The notes beneath the pieces were generated by a model. It was not told the DNA's origin. It worked only from the letters and a program-made list of their open reading frames with translations, and searched no databases. Below are positions 1 to 7,541 of a DNA stretch of 13,675 nt, in pieces (positions within the stretch are counted from its first letter, which is position 1; every line of letters begins with the position of its first letter). Both the position numbers and the translations under genes were made by a program. This stretch comes from an uncultured Collinsella sp. (lineage in GTDB: Bacteria > Actinomycetota > Coriobacteriia > Coriobacteriales > Coriobacteriaceae). The stretch is taken from assembly GCA_958346165.1 (NCBI GenBank), contig CATVQO010000025.1, forward strand, positions 1-13,675. The letters are read 5' to 3'.

Positions 1-2220
1 GCCGACTGCCGCGTGCTCGAGAGCGCCACGATGAAGATCGAAGAGGCCGCACTGACCGGCGAGTCCGTGCCGGTCGAGAAGCACGCCAACGTGATCGAGC
101 TCGCCGCGGGCACCGATGACGTGCCGCTCGGCGACCGCAAGAACATGTGCTACATGGGCTCCACCGTGGTGTACGGCCGCGGTCGCGCCGTCGTGGTCGG
201 CACCGGCATGGATACCGAGATGGGCAAGATTGCTGGCGCCCTGGCCGAGGCCAAGGAAGAGCTCACGCCGCTGCAGGTGAAGCTCGCCGAGCTCAGCCGC
301 ATCCTTACCATTATGGTTATCGTCATCTGCGTCGTCATCTTTGGCGTCGACATCATCCGTCACGGCGTGGGCAACGTCCTTACCGACCCGACTGCCCTGC
401 TCGACACCTTTATGGTCGCCGTCTCGCTTGCCGTCGCCGCCATTCCCGAGGGCCTGGTTGCCGTCGTGACCATCGTGCTTTCGCTCGGCGTGACCAAGAT
501 GGCCAAGCGCCAGGCGATCATCCGCAAGCTTTCTGCCGTCGAGACCCTTGGCTGCACGCAGACCATCTGCTCCGACAAGACTGGCACGCTTACCCAGAAC
601 AAGATGACCGTTGTCAAGCACGAGCTCGCTGCGCCCAAGGAGAAGTTCCTGGCCGGTATGGCGCTGTGTTCCGATGCCCAGTGGGACGAGGACCTGGGCG
701 AGGCCGTGGGCGAGCCGACCGAGTGTGCACTTGTCAATGATGCCGGCAAAGCTGGTCTTACTGGCCTGACTGCCGAGCACCCGCGCGTGGGCGAGGCCCC
801 GTTCGACTCGGGCCGCAAGATGATGTCCGTGGTTGTCGAGACCCTGGACGGCGAGTATGAGCAGTACACCAAGGGCGCGCCCGACGTGGTGATCGGCCTG
901 TGCACCCATATCTACGAGGGCGATAAGGTTGTCCCCCTGACCGAAGAGCGTCGCGCCGAGCTCGTGGCCGCCAACAAGGCTATGGCCGACGAGGCCCTGC
1001 GCGTACTGGCGCTGGCAAGCCGCACCTACACCGAGGTCCCGGCCGACTGCAGCCCCACTGCGCTCGAGCACGACCTGGTCTTCTGCGGCCTGTCCGGCAT
1101 GATTGACCCGGTCCGACCCGAGGTCGCCGACGCCATCCGCGAGGCGCACGACGCCGGTATCCGCACCGTCATGATCACGGGCGACCACATCGACACCGCC
1201 GTGGCCATCGCCAAGCAGCTGGGAATCGTCACTGACCGCAGCCATGCCATCACCGGTGCCGACCTCGATCGCATGAGCGACGAGGAGCTCGACGCGCACA
1301 TCGAGGATTACGGCGTGTACGCCCGCGTCCAGCCCGAGCATAAGACCCGCATCGTCGAGGCTTGGAAGTCGCGCGACCAGATCGTGGCCATGACGGGCGA
1401 CGGCGTCAACGACGCCCCGTCCATCAAGCGTGCCGACATCGGCGTTGGCATGGGCATCACCGGTACCGATGTCACCAAGAACGTTGCCGACATGGTGCTT
1501 GCCGACGACAACTTCGCCACCATCATCGGTGCCTGCGAAGAGGGTCGCCGCATCTACGACAACATCCGCAAGGTCATCCAGTTCCTGCTTTCGGCCAACC
1601 TTGCCGAGGTGTTCTCGGTGTTTATCGCCACGCTCATCGGCTTTACCATCTTCCAGCCGGTGCAGCTGCTGTGGGTGAACCTGGTCACCGACTGCTTCCC
1701 CGCGCTCGCGCTGGGCATGGAGGATGCCGAGGGCGACATCATGAAGCGCAAGCCGCGCAACGCCAAGGACGGTGTCTTTGCCGGCAATATGGGCCTGGAC
1801 TGCGTGGTCCAGGGTCTGATCATCACCGTGCTGGTGCTGGCGAGCTTCTTTGTGGGCGTGTACTTTGACATGGGCTACATCCACATCGCCGATATGATCG
1901 CCGGCAATGCCGACGAGGAAGGCGTGATGATGGCGTTCATCACACTCAACATGGTCGAGATTTTCCACTGCTTCAATATGCGCAGCCGTCGTGCGTCGCT
2001 GTTCACCATGAAGAAGCAGAACAAGTGGCTGTGGGCTTCTGCCGCGCTGGCACTGGTGCTGACGGTGATCGTGACCGTGCAGCCGACGCTTGCCGAGATG
2101 TTCTTTGGCCCCGTGACGCTTGAGCTCAAGGGCGTTCTTGCCGCGCTGGGCCTGGCCTTCCTGATCATCCCGCTGATGGAGATCTACAAGGCGATCATGC
2201 GCGCGGTCGAAAAAGAGTAA
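1..2220 (+). CDS. Calcium-type P-type ATPase (P2A), 5'-truncated
   Basis: Cation-pumping membrane ATPase of the SERCA/PMCA-like P2A group, which exports Ca2+ using ATP. The frame is open from the first base, so the N-terminus (about 150 residues: M1-M2 and the start of the actuator domain) lies outside the window; 739 residues are present. Visible in order: actuator TGES (nt 55-66), M4 PEGL (445-456), the phosphorylation motif DKTGTLT with its catalytic Asp at 574-576, KGAPD in the nucleotide-binding domain (871-885), ITGDH (1174-1188) and TGDGVNDAP (1393-1419). Ion-site residues expected for a calcium pump are retained: Glu in M4 PEGL, Asn and Glu in M5 (LSANLAEV, 1597 and 1606) and Asn, Thr and Asp in M6 (NLVTD, 1678-1692). 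The C-terminal membrane block runs to a basic/acidic tail. Transport of Ca2+ rather than Mn2+ or another divalent ion is inferred from these residues. The gene is followed by a terminator region and looks like the end of its transcript. Confidence 0.95.
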   Translation, partial: ADCRVLESATMKIEEAALTGESVPVEKHANVIELAAGTDDVPLGDRKNMCYMGSTVVYGRGRAVVVGTGMDTEMGKIAGALAEAKEELTPLQVKLAELSRILTIMVIVICVVIFGVDIIRHGVGNVLTDPTALLDTFMVAVSLAVAAIPEGLVAVVTIVLSLGVTKMAKRQAIIRKLSAVETLGCTQTICSDKTGTLTQNKMTVVKHELAAPKEKFLAGMALCSDAQWDEDLGEAVGEPTECALVNDAGKAGLTGLTAEHPRVGEAPFDSGRKMMSVVVETLDGEYEQYTKGAPDVVIGLCTHIYEGDKVVPLTEERRAELVAANKAMADEALRVLALASRTYTEVPADCSPTALEHDLVFCGLSGMIDPVRPEVADAIREAHDAGIRTVMITGDHIDTAVAIAKQLGIVTDRSHAITGADLDRMSDEELDAHIEDYGVYARVQPEHKTRIVEAWKSRDQIVAMTGDGVNDAPSIKRADIGVGMGITGTDVTKNVADMVLADDNFATIIGACEEGRRIYDNIRKVIQFLLSANLAEVFSVFIATLIGFTIFQPVQLLWVNLVTDCFPALALGMEDAEGDIMKRKPRNAKDGVFAGNMGLDCVVQGLIITVLVLASFFVGVYFDMGYIHIADMIAGNADEEGVMMAFITLNMVEIFHCFNMRSRRASLFTMKKQNKWLWASAALALVLTVIVTVQPTLAEMFFGPVTLELKGVLAALGLAFLIIPLMEIYKAIMRAVEKE

Positions 2221-2231
2221 CGTTCCTGTCC

Positions 2232-2326
2232 GGGCCCGACCGCCTGCGGGGTTTCCACGGGCACGTCCTCGCTGCTTTGCGGCTGCGGGATGTGCCCTTA
2301 GGAAACCCCTCCCGGCGGGCGGGCCC
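2232..2326. repeat. Long imperfect palindrome in intergenic region
   Basis: Three arm pairs nest around one centre: GGGCCC (2232-2237) with GGGCCC (2321-2326), GGGGTTTCC (2248-2256) with GGAAACCCC (2301-2309), and GGGCACGTCC (2259-2268) with GGATGTGCCC (2288-2297, one G-T wobble). The element would fold into a cruciform or a long RNA hairpin of about 95 nt just after the ATPase stop codon. It has no poly-T tail, so it is not a standard terminator. It may be a dispersed intergenic palindrome (REP- or MITE-like), an mRNA 3'-end stabiliser, or part of a transcription stop region. Confidence 0.6.
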
Positions 2327-2385
2327 TGCGGTGTCCTTGCTGCTTTTCTCCCGCGCGGATGAAAAAGGGCTGAGGGAAAGTGTGT

Positions 2386-2421
2386 GAGTCGGTCGAGCGG
2401 TTGCTCGACCGACTCTTTTTT
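2386..2421 (+). terminator. Rho-independent terminator
   Basis: A perfect 13-bp stem (2386-2398 with 2403-2415) closes on a GGTT tetraloop and is followed directly by six T residues (2416-2421). It lies downstream of the P-type ATPase gene and upstream of rsgA, so it should separate the two transcripts. The stem is symmetric, but there is no matching A-run on the left, so it points along the plus strand. Confidence 0.93.
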
Positions 2422-2432
2422 ATGGGTAAAAT
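2404..2432 (+). promoter_or_regulatory. Possible rsgA promoter
   Basis: TAAAAT at 2427-2432 resembles a -10 box and sits 39 nt before the GTG start. Opposite -35 candidates (CTCGAC at 2404-2409, 17-bp spacing) are poor and lie inside the 3' arm of the terminator stem. The -10 is embedded in a small palindrome GGTAAAATACC (2425-2435). A promoter is expected here because the upstream gene is cut off by the terminator, but the match is weak. Confidence 0.3.
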
Positions 2433-2470
2433 ACCTGCTCAGTTGTGATTTTGGGTGCTGGGAGGCGTTT

Positions 2471-3655
2471 GTGGCTAAGGCTAAGGCTAAGGCGAAGAAA
2501 AAGACGACGGGGGCGCGGGCTAAGCGTGACCGTCGTCGGAAGCTTGCGACCGAAGCCCCTGCGTCTGCTGAGGAGTTGCTGGCGAGTGTGCCGGGGCTTG
2601 ACGCGCTGCGGGATGTTCCGGCGTTCGATGACCTGCCGGTCGATGCGGCTCAGCAGGCTGCATTTGACGACTTTTGCGCCCAGGCCGAGGAGCCCGAGCA
2701 GATGCAGCTCGGTGCCGTGGTGCGCCTGGACCGCGGGTTTCCGCTGGTGGCAACTGCCGATGACACGTTTCGTGCCGAGCATGCCGTAGGGTTTGCCAAG
2801 TCGCGTGGCGAGGACGAGGTCTTGCTGCCCGCCGTGGGCGACCGCGTGGCGGTTCGCCGTGCTCCCGGGCACGACATGGGCGTCATCGAGTGCGTACTGC
2901 CGCGCCGTACGAGCTTTGAGCGCTGGCGCGGCCGTGCCCGCGGGGAGCGCCAGGTGCTCTGCTCTAACGTTGACAGCGTGCTGATCGTGCAGGCGCTCGG
3001 CGCCGGCGAGGTGCTGCTCGATCGCGTGGCGCGCTCACTGGTGTTGGCGCTCGATTGCGATGCCGAGCCGGTGGTGGTGCTCACCAAGGCCGACCGCTGC
3101 GAGGCCGATGAGCTCGAGCGCGATCTGGACCGCGTGCGCCGTCTGGTGGGTCCGGACGTGCGCGTGATCGTGACGTCTTCTGCCGAGGGCCTCGGCCTGG
3201 ACGAGGTTCGCGCCTGCGTGCCGGCTGGGAGCTGTGCCATGATCTTGGGCGAGTCGGGCGCCGGCAAGTCGACGCTGCTCAATGCGCTGCTGGGCCACGA
3301 TGCGCTGGCCACTGGCGGCGTGCGCGAGCGTGATGACCAGGGTCGCCACACCACGGTTGCGCGCGTGATGGTGGCGCTGCCGGGCGACGCCGGCGTGATC
3401 GCCGATGCCCCGGGCCTGCGCAGCCTGCCGCTTGTGGGGCATGAGCGGGGTCTGGCGCGTGCCTTCCCTGAGATCGTCGAGGCGTCGCGTGCGTGCCGGT
3501 TTGGCGATTGTACGCACACTCACGAGCCGGGTTGCGCCGTTCGCGAGGCCGAGGACGCGGGACAGATCGACAGCCTGCGCCTGGAGACGTTCCAAAACCT
3601 GGCGTCATCCATGCGCGTGAGTGCCCAAATGCTCGACCCCGATGTCCATCTGTAA
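2471..3655 (+). CDS. rsgA: Ribosome small-subunit-dependent GTPase RsgA
   Basis: Circularly permuted GTPase that checks and matures the 30S ribosomal subunit; cytoplasmic; 394 aa. The frame extends upstream to 2384, but GTG 2471 is chosen because GGGAGG (2460-2465) sits 5 nt before it and the upstream extension runs through the terminator. Residues 1-25 are a Lys/Arg-rich tail (alternating A-K), then an OB-fold region. The permuted G motifs appear in the expected order: G4 LTKAD (residues 204-208), G1 P-loop GESGAGKST (260-268) and G3 DAPG (312-315). The C-terminal zinc knuckle shows C342, C347, H349 (H351) and C355. It is somewhat longer than the usual 290-350 aa, mainly because of the basic tail and the following acidic stretch. 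It has its own terminator and no co-transcribed partner. The identification is secure; the start is fairly secure. Confidence 0.95.
   Translation: MAKAKAKAKKKTTGARAKRDRRRKLATEAPASAEELLASVPGLDALRDVPAFDDLPVDAAQQAAFDDFCAQAEEPEQMQLGAVVRLDRGFPLVATADDTFRAEHAVGFAKSRGEDEVLLPAVGDRVAVRRAPGHDMGVIECVLPRRTSFERWRGRARGERQVLCSNVDSVLIVQALGAGEVLLDRVARSLVLALDCDAEPVVVLTKADRCEADELERDLDRVRRLVGPDVRVIVTSSAEGLGLDEVRACVPAGSCAMILGESGAGKSTLLNALLGHDALATGGVRERDDQGRHTTVARVMVALPGDAGVIADAPGLRSLPLVGHERGLARAFPEIVEASRACRFGDCTHTHEPGCAVREAEDAGQIDSLRLETFQNLASSMRVSAQMLDPDVHL
2474..2497 (+). repeat. In-frame GCTAAG hexanucleotide repeat
   Basis: Three exact copies of GCTAAG plus one GCGAAG directly follow the GTG start of rsgA and encode Ala-Lys repeats. 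Because the unit is six bases, copy-number change would keep the frame and only alter the length of the basic tail. Confidence 0.8.
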
Positions 3656-3672
3656 TTGAATTTTCCTATGAC

Positions 3673-3707
3673 AGCCGTCTCCTAACTGCTTGGGAGGCGG
3701 CTTTTTT
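3673..3707 (+). terminator. Rho-independent terminator after rsgA
   Basis: GCCGTCTCC (3674-3682) pairs with GGAGGCGGC (3693-3701) with one G-U wobble, extended by an A-T pair (3673 with 3702), over a 10-nt loop. It is followed by a run of six T (3702-3707). It starts 18 nt after the rsgA stop codon and separates rsgA from the tad operon. Confidence 0.9.
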
Positions 3708-3746
3708 GCTGCCAAAGCGCCTCGAAATATGCGTTTTGCCGACGTT

Positions 3747-3796
3747 CTGACCAAAACCTTGCCACGAGCTTGACGGGCTGGTCAGCTTTTGGTCAG
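3747..3796. promoter_or_regulatory. TGGTCAG repeat cluster upstream of tad operon
   Basis: The heptamer TGGTCAG occurs as a direct pair at 3779-3785 and 3790-3796, exactly 11 bp apart, and once inverted (CTGACCA, 3747-3753). The inverted and distal copies extend to a 10-bp inverted repeat (CTGACCAAAA at 3747-3756, TTTTGGTCAG at 3787-3796). Pairs of direct repeats on an 11-bp period are the classic layout for OmpR/PhoB-type winged-helix response regulators. The cluster ends 8 bp before a TTGACA box. An operator role is inferred from position and spacing only. Confidence 0.5.
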
Positions 3797-3804
3797 CAAT
3801 TGGT

Positions 3805-3810
3805 TTGACA
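3805..3810 (+). promoter_or_regulatory. Candidate -35 box of tad operon promoter
   Basis: TTGACA is a perfect -35 hexamer about 98 nt before the first tad gene. No convincing -10 box lies 16-18 bp downstream (the sequence there is GATTGC). If it is used, the promoter is weak and would suit activation by a factor bound to the TGGTCAG repeats beside it. Confidence 0.35.
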
Positions 3811-3866
3811 CGTAAAACCAAGATTGCGATTGCGCCGCTTTGCGCCCTGGTCGCCCAGACAATGGT

Positions 3867-3892
3867 GGTACGGGCATTTGCCCGGTGCTACC
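3867..3892 (+). promoter_or_regulatory. Leader hairpin just before the cpaB ribosome-binding site
   Basis: CGGGCA (3871-3876) pairs with TGCCCG (3879-3884), and GGTA (3867-3870) pairs with TACC (3889-3892) across a 4-nt bulge. The structure ends 2 nt before the GAGAGGAG Shine-Dalgarno (3895-3902), so it could influence translation of the first operon gene. There is no T-tract, so it is not a terminator. Confidence 0.35.
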
Positions 3893-3907
3893 TTGAGAGG
3901 AGCGGCC

Positions 3908-4567
3908 GTGAACAAGAGCAAGCGCATCGCCATCAGTCTGGTCGCGGGCGTGCTTGCCGCGGCGCTCTGCATGGTCTACGGCTCGTCGATCCGCTCGCAA
4001 GCCGAGCAGGCCCAGGCCGAGACTTTGGCAAAATACGGCGGCGACCGCGTTGAGGTGTGCGTCGCGGCGCGCGATATCGATGCGGGCGAGACCCTCGACG
4101 AGACCAATGTCATAACTCAGGAATGGCTGGCGAGTCTGTTGCCGCGTGATGCGGCGACCGAGCTGCGTCAGGTGCGCGGCGACGTGACGACCTCGCGCAT
4201 TCCCAAAAACGCCGTGATTTGCAATGTCTACACCAAGGCCGAGAGCCACAAGCTCGAGGTGCCTAAAGGCAAGGTTGCCGTTTCGGTGGCGGTTGATGCC
4301 GAGCACTCGGTCGGCGGTGCCACGGGCGTGGGCAGCTATGTGGACGTGTACGTGCAAAAAGATGGCGTGACCGATCGTTTGTGCGGAGCGTACGTGATCG
4401 ATACCAGCGAAGATGCCGGCGCCACGCGTGAAGGCAAGATCGAGTGGGTGACGCTGGCGGCAGACCCCGAAGATGTCAAGGAATTGCTGGGAGCCTCGGG
4501 AAAGGGAACGGTCAGCTTGACGATTCCCGCCACGGCGCGCGGCAAAAAGAGCGGAGGCGACGAGTGA
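3908..4567 (+). CDS. cpaB: CpaB/RcpC-like Flp pilus assembly protein (SAF domain)
   Basis: First gene of the tad operon; 219 aa. CpaB/RcpC proteins are membrane-anchored accessory factors of Tad pilus assembly; in diderms they work with the secretin, while their role in monoderms is less clear. GTG 3908 is chosen because GAGAGGAG (3895-3902) lies 5 nt upstream; the same frame runs up to 3824 without a better start. A basic N-terminus (N-K-S-K-R) precedes one membrane helix at about residues 6-26. A SAF-type domain begins near residue 48 with the pattern AARDIDAGETL typical of the family, followed by an RcpC-like beta region. The C-terminus is short and basic (R-G-K-K). The stop codon overlaps the tadZ start (TGATG). 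Assignment rests on the SAF pattern and position and is good at the family level. Confidence 0.82.
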   Translation: MNKSKRIAISLVAGVLAAALCMVYGSSIRSQAEQAQAETLAKYGGDRVEVCVAARDIDAGETLDETNVITQEWLASLLPRDAATELRQVRGDVTTSRIPKNAVICNVYTKAESHKLEVPKGKVAVSVAVDAEHSVGGATGVGSYVDVYVQKDGVTDRLCGAYVIDTSEDAGATREGKIEWVTLAADPEDVKELLGASGKGTVSLTIPATARGKKSGGDE

Positions 4568-6216
4568 TGAAGGCGATCTGGCTTGCGTGCTGCGCGTGCG
4601 GCGATTACGGGCTGTTGCAGCGGGAAGTCGAGGGCCGTGACGCGGGTGCACAGGTGCTTCGCGTGGGTGACCTGGACGGGCTGGTGTCCATGGCACGGGC
4701 GTTTCCGTCGCGCCGCGGAGCTGCCATCATCGCGGCGTCTCTGTTTGATACCGAAGATGTGCGCAAGACTGTTGCGCGCCTGACGGCCGAAGGCCGCGTG
4801 AGTCGCGTGGTCGTCTTGATAGAAGCACTCGATCCGTCGGATATCGAGGGGTTGTTTCGCGCGGGGGCGACCGAGGTCATCGCTGCGCACAGTATATGCG
4901 GCAACGGGCGCGCGGGCGAGGGAGCGGTTGATTCCGATCGGCGCATGACGATTGAGCCCGATGCTTTTGTTGATAGGGAACCCGGGGCGCCTCGCGCTAC
5001 AAGAGGCCCGCGTGTTGATGATTATGGAAAAGCGGAAGCCGAGCATGGTCGGCGCCCCCGGGACCCCCTTGCATACGATGACGCTGGAGGGCCGGTACCG
5101 TATGGCGATGACGTTCTGGCTGAAGATATGGGATACGTGCACGGCGTAAATCTGGCCGATGAGCTCGATGAGGTCGAGGGTTTTGCCGGGGCTGGCGAGC
5201 CGTGTGCCGCTGCGTCTTTGGCTTCGGAACCGCAGCCCAGGCAGCCTGCCATGCCGGCTTGGGCTCGGCACGTGACCGCGGCGGGGGAGACGGGGATGTT
5301 ATCGCCCGCGTCTGTGTCGCCGGTTCCCGCACCGTCAGCCCCTGCGCTGTCGGCGGACGCTTCGGTTCCATCGCGTCGGGCACCGGTCGTCTGCGCCGTT
5401 TCGGGTTCGGGCGGTTGCGGCAAGTCGACGATCGTTGCCACCATGGCGCATGCGGCGTCGCTGTTGGGTTTGCGTGCCGCCGTGCTCGACTTGGACCTCA
5501 TGTTTGGAAACCTATACGATCTGCTGGGTGTCGATGCCCCGCACGATATGGCGACGCTTATCGAGCCGTCGGCGGCGGGCGCACTTGCCGAGTCGGATAT
5601 CGTGGCCGCATCGATGCGCGTCGCCCCGGGTGTCACGCTCTGGGGGCCTGTCGCGGCCCCCGAGAAGGCCGAGCTCATGGCACGTCCGGTGGAGCTATTG
5701 CTCGATGTTTTGCGTCGCGAATCCGACGTGGTCTTTGTCGACACCTCGGTCTTTTGGGGTGATGCCGCGGCCGCCGCGGTGGCGGCGAGCGACCGTTGCC
5801 TGGTCGTAGGCGATGCGGCGGTATCGTCCGCGACATCCGCTTCGCGCGTCATTGAGCTGGCGAGCCGCGTGGGCGTGCCACGCACGCGCATGAGCGCCGT
5901 GTTCAACCGGTTTGGTGCGCGCGGTGCCGACGAGGACGTCGCCATGCGCTTCGAGATCGCCTGCGCACTGAGCTCCAAGATCCGCATTGCCGATGGCGGC
6001 CAGGACTTGGCCGCGCTCATGGCATTCGGTCGCGCCGACGAGGCAGTGGGTCAGACGAGCGCTTTTGCGACCAGCGTGCGCGAGGCCACGCGCGAGATGC
6101 TCGTGGAGCTGGGCTGCGCCGTCGGTCCCTGGAGCGATATGGTCGCCGACCGCGCGATCCGTACCGAGCGCCCGCGCATCCGTCTTCCCTGGTCTCGTGA
6201 GGGTGATGCGCGATGA
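4567..6216 (+). CDS. tadZ: TadZ/CpaE-like pilus localisation ATPase
   Basis: 549-aa MinD/ParA-superfamily protein that positions the Tad machine in known systems. ATG 4567 overlaps the cpaB stop. Residues 1-115 resemble an atypical receiver domain lacking a clear phospho-acceptor pattern. Residues about 128-272 are a long acidic and Pro/Ala-rich linker with relaxed third codon positions. The ATPase domain starts near residue 272. Its P-loop reads SGSGGCGKST (residues 279-288): the P-loop Lys286 is present, but the signature lysine of the KGGxGK deviant Walker A is replaced by Ser281. A DLDLMFGN motif follows, equivalent to the switch I/A' region, and VVFVDTS later is the Walker-B-like strand. 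The product is probably cytoplasmic and polar or membrane-associated. The TadZ family is secure from fold and context; whether it hydrolyses ATP normally is open. Confidence 0.88.
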   Translation: MKAIWLACCACGDYGLLQREVEGRDAGAQVLRVGDLDGLVSMARAFPSRRGAAIIAASLFDTEDVRKTVARLTAEGRVSRVVVLIEALDPSDIEGLFRAGATEVIAAHSICGNGRAGEGAVDSDRRMTIEPDAFVDREPGAPRATRGPRVDDYGKAEAEHGRRPRDPLAYDDAGGPVPYGDDVLAEDMGYVHGVNLADELDEVEGFAGAGEPCAAASLASEPQPRQPAMPAWARHVTAAGETGMLSPASVSPVPAPSAPALSADASVPSRRAPVVCAVSGSGGCGKSTIVATMAHAASLLGLRAAVLDLDLMFGNLYDLLGVDAPHDMATLIEPSAAGALAESDIVAASMRVAPGVTLWGPVAAPEKAELMARPVELLLDVLRRESDVVFVDTSVFWGDAAAAAVAASDRCLVVGDAAVSSATSASRVIELASRVGVPRTRMSAVFNRFGARGADEDVAMRFEIACALSSKIRIADGGQDLAALMAFGRADEAVGQTSAFATSVREATREMLVELGCAVGPWSDMVADRAIRTERPRIRLPWSREGDAR

Positions 6217-7541
6217 GTCTGCAGACGCGGATTAAAGCCGCTGGCGCGGCCGCCGCGGCTGCCCCCGTTGATGCGGGACGCTGCCGTGCCGTTAAACGCC
6301 GCACCAAGCGTGCGGTGATGGACCGCATGGGCTACGACGAGGTGGCGCGCATCAGTGCCTACGTCGATCCGGCCCTTGCCCGCTCTGAGCTACGTCCGGC
6401 GGTGGAAGCGGCGCTCAACGTGGAAGAGCCGACCGACTTGGCGACGCCTGAGCGTGAGACCATCATCGACGAGATCCTAGATGACGTGGTGGGCCTGGGA
6501 CCGCTGCAGCCGCTCATCGAGGACGACACCGTTACCGAAATCATGATCAACGGCTGTCGCTCTGCCTTTTTTGAGCGCAGTGGCGTTTTGTATCCCATCG
6601 AGCACGCGTTTGAGGACGACGAGCAGATCCGTGTGCTCATCGACCGCATCATCTCGCCGCTCGGCCGTCGTATTGACGAGCGTAGCCCCATCGTCAACGC
6701 CCGCCTCAAGACGGGTTATCGCGTCAACGCGGTGATTCCGCCCGTGGCGATCGACGGGCCAATCCTCACCATCCGTAAGTTCTCGGACCGTATCTGTTCG
6801 TTGGACGAGCTTGTGGGGTTGGGGTCACTGCCGCTTTGGTATGCGCAGTTGCTGTCGTGCGCGGTGTCGTTGCGGCAGGACTTGGCGGTTGCGGGAGGCA
6901 CGGGGTCGGGCAAGACCACGCTGCTCAATGCGCTGTCGTGCGAGATTTCCACCGGCGAGCGCATTGTGACGATCGAGGATTCCGCCGAGCTCAAGTTTGC
7001 ACATCACCCACACGTTGTTCGTCTGGAGGCGCGTGAGGCGTCAATCGAGGGCGAGGGTGCGGTGACGATCCGCGACCTGGTGACCAATGCTTTGCGTATG
7101 CGCCCCGACCGCATCGTCGTGGGCGAGGTGCGCGGTGCCGAGTGCTGCGACATGCTGCAGGCCATGAACACGGGCCACGACGGCTCGCTCACCACGCTCC
7201 ATGCGGGTACCGAGCAGGAGACCGTGGTTCGTCTGACGCTGCTTGCGCGCTACGGCATCGATTTGCCGAGTGAGCTTATCGAAGAGCAGATCGCCATGGC
7301 GCTCGACGGCATCGTGATGTCCGAGCGTCATGCAGATGGCAGGCGCTTTGTGGCCTCATATTCGGGGGTTCACCGCGGCGCGTCGGGCGGTGTTGAGCTC
7401 GAACGCTACGTGACGTTCGATGCCGCCGAACGCACCTGGACGCTCGACCGCGAGCCGCCGTTTATTGCGGAGGGCTTGCGGTCGGGAACGCTCACGCAAG
7501 AGGAGGTGGACGAATGGAGATCGCTATGCCCCTCGTCGTAG
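6213..7541 (+). CDS. tadA: TadA/CpaF secretion-type ATPase
   Basis: 442-aa cytoplasmic hexameric ATPase of the GspE/VirB11 family that powers pilus assembly. ATG 6213 overlaps the tadZ stop by 4 nt (ATGA). An Ala-rich start and a basic helix ([11 protein letters not shown]) lead into the N-terminal domain, which contains the family stretch [15 protein letters not shown] and [11 protein letters not shown]. Walker A is GGTGSGKTT (residues 228-236); the following TIEDSAEL is the Asp box; the Walker B strand RIVVGEVRG carries Glu305; [11 protein letters not shown] (322-332) is the His box. All catalytic motifs are intact and the length is normal. It overlaps tadB by 28 nt. This is the most secure marker that the locus is a tad system. 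Confidence 0.96.
   Translation: MSLQTRIKAAGAAAAAAPVDAGRCRAVKRRTKRAVMDRMGYDEVARISAYVDPALARSELRPAVEAALNVEEPTDLATPERETIIDEILDDVVGLGPLQPLIEDDTVTEIMINGCRSAFFERSGVLYPIEHAFEDDEQIRVLIDRIISPLGRRIDERSPIVNARLKTGYRVNAVIPPVAIDGPILTIRKFSDRICSLDELVGLGSLPLWYAQLLSCAVSLRQDLAVAGGTGSGKTTLLNALSCEISTGERIVTIEDSAELKFAHHPHVVRLEAREASIEGEGAVTIRDLVTNALRMRPDRIVVGEVRGAECCDMLQAMNTGHDGSLTTLHAGTEQETVVRLTLLARYGIDLPSELIEEQIAMALDGIVMSERHADGRRFVASYSGVHRGASGGVELERYVTFDAAERTWTLDREPPFIAEGLRSGTLTQEEVDEWRSLCPSS

Noticed and set aside
2384..2470. Upstream extension of the rsgA frame to 2384
   Set aside because: It would start inside the terminator stem and has no ribosome-binding site, whereas GTG 2471 has GGGAGG at good spacing.
3782..4696. 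304-codon minus-strand open frame opposite cpaB
   Set aside because: Arg/His/Pro-rich composition without a recognisable domain; the plus-strand SAF-domain gene with an RBS explains the region.
4952..5149. Overlapping plus-strand frame inside the tadZ linker with very high GC at third positions, which could suggest compensating frameshifts
   Set aside because: Its third positions are the first positions of the tadZ frame, and the linker is rich in Asp, Glu, Gly, Ala, Pro and Arg, whose codons begin with G or C. The signal is explained by composition, and the tadZ frame stays open on both sides.
4336..5271. 311-codon minus-strand open frame opposite tadZ
   Set aside because: No domain or RBS; it is the complement of the tadZ reading frame region.
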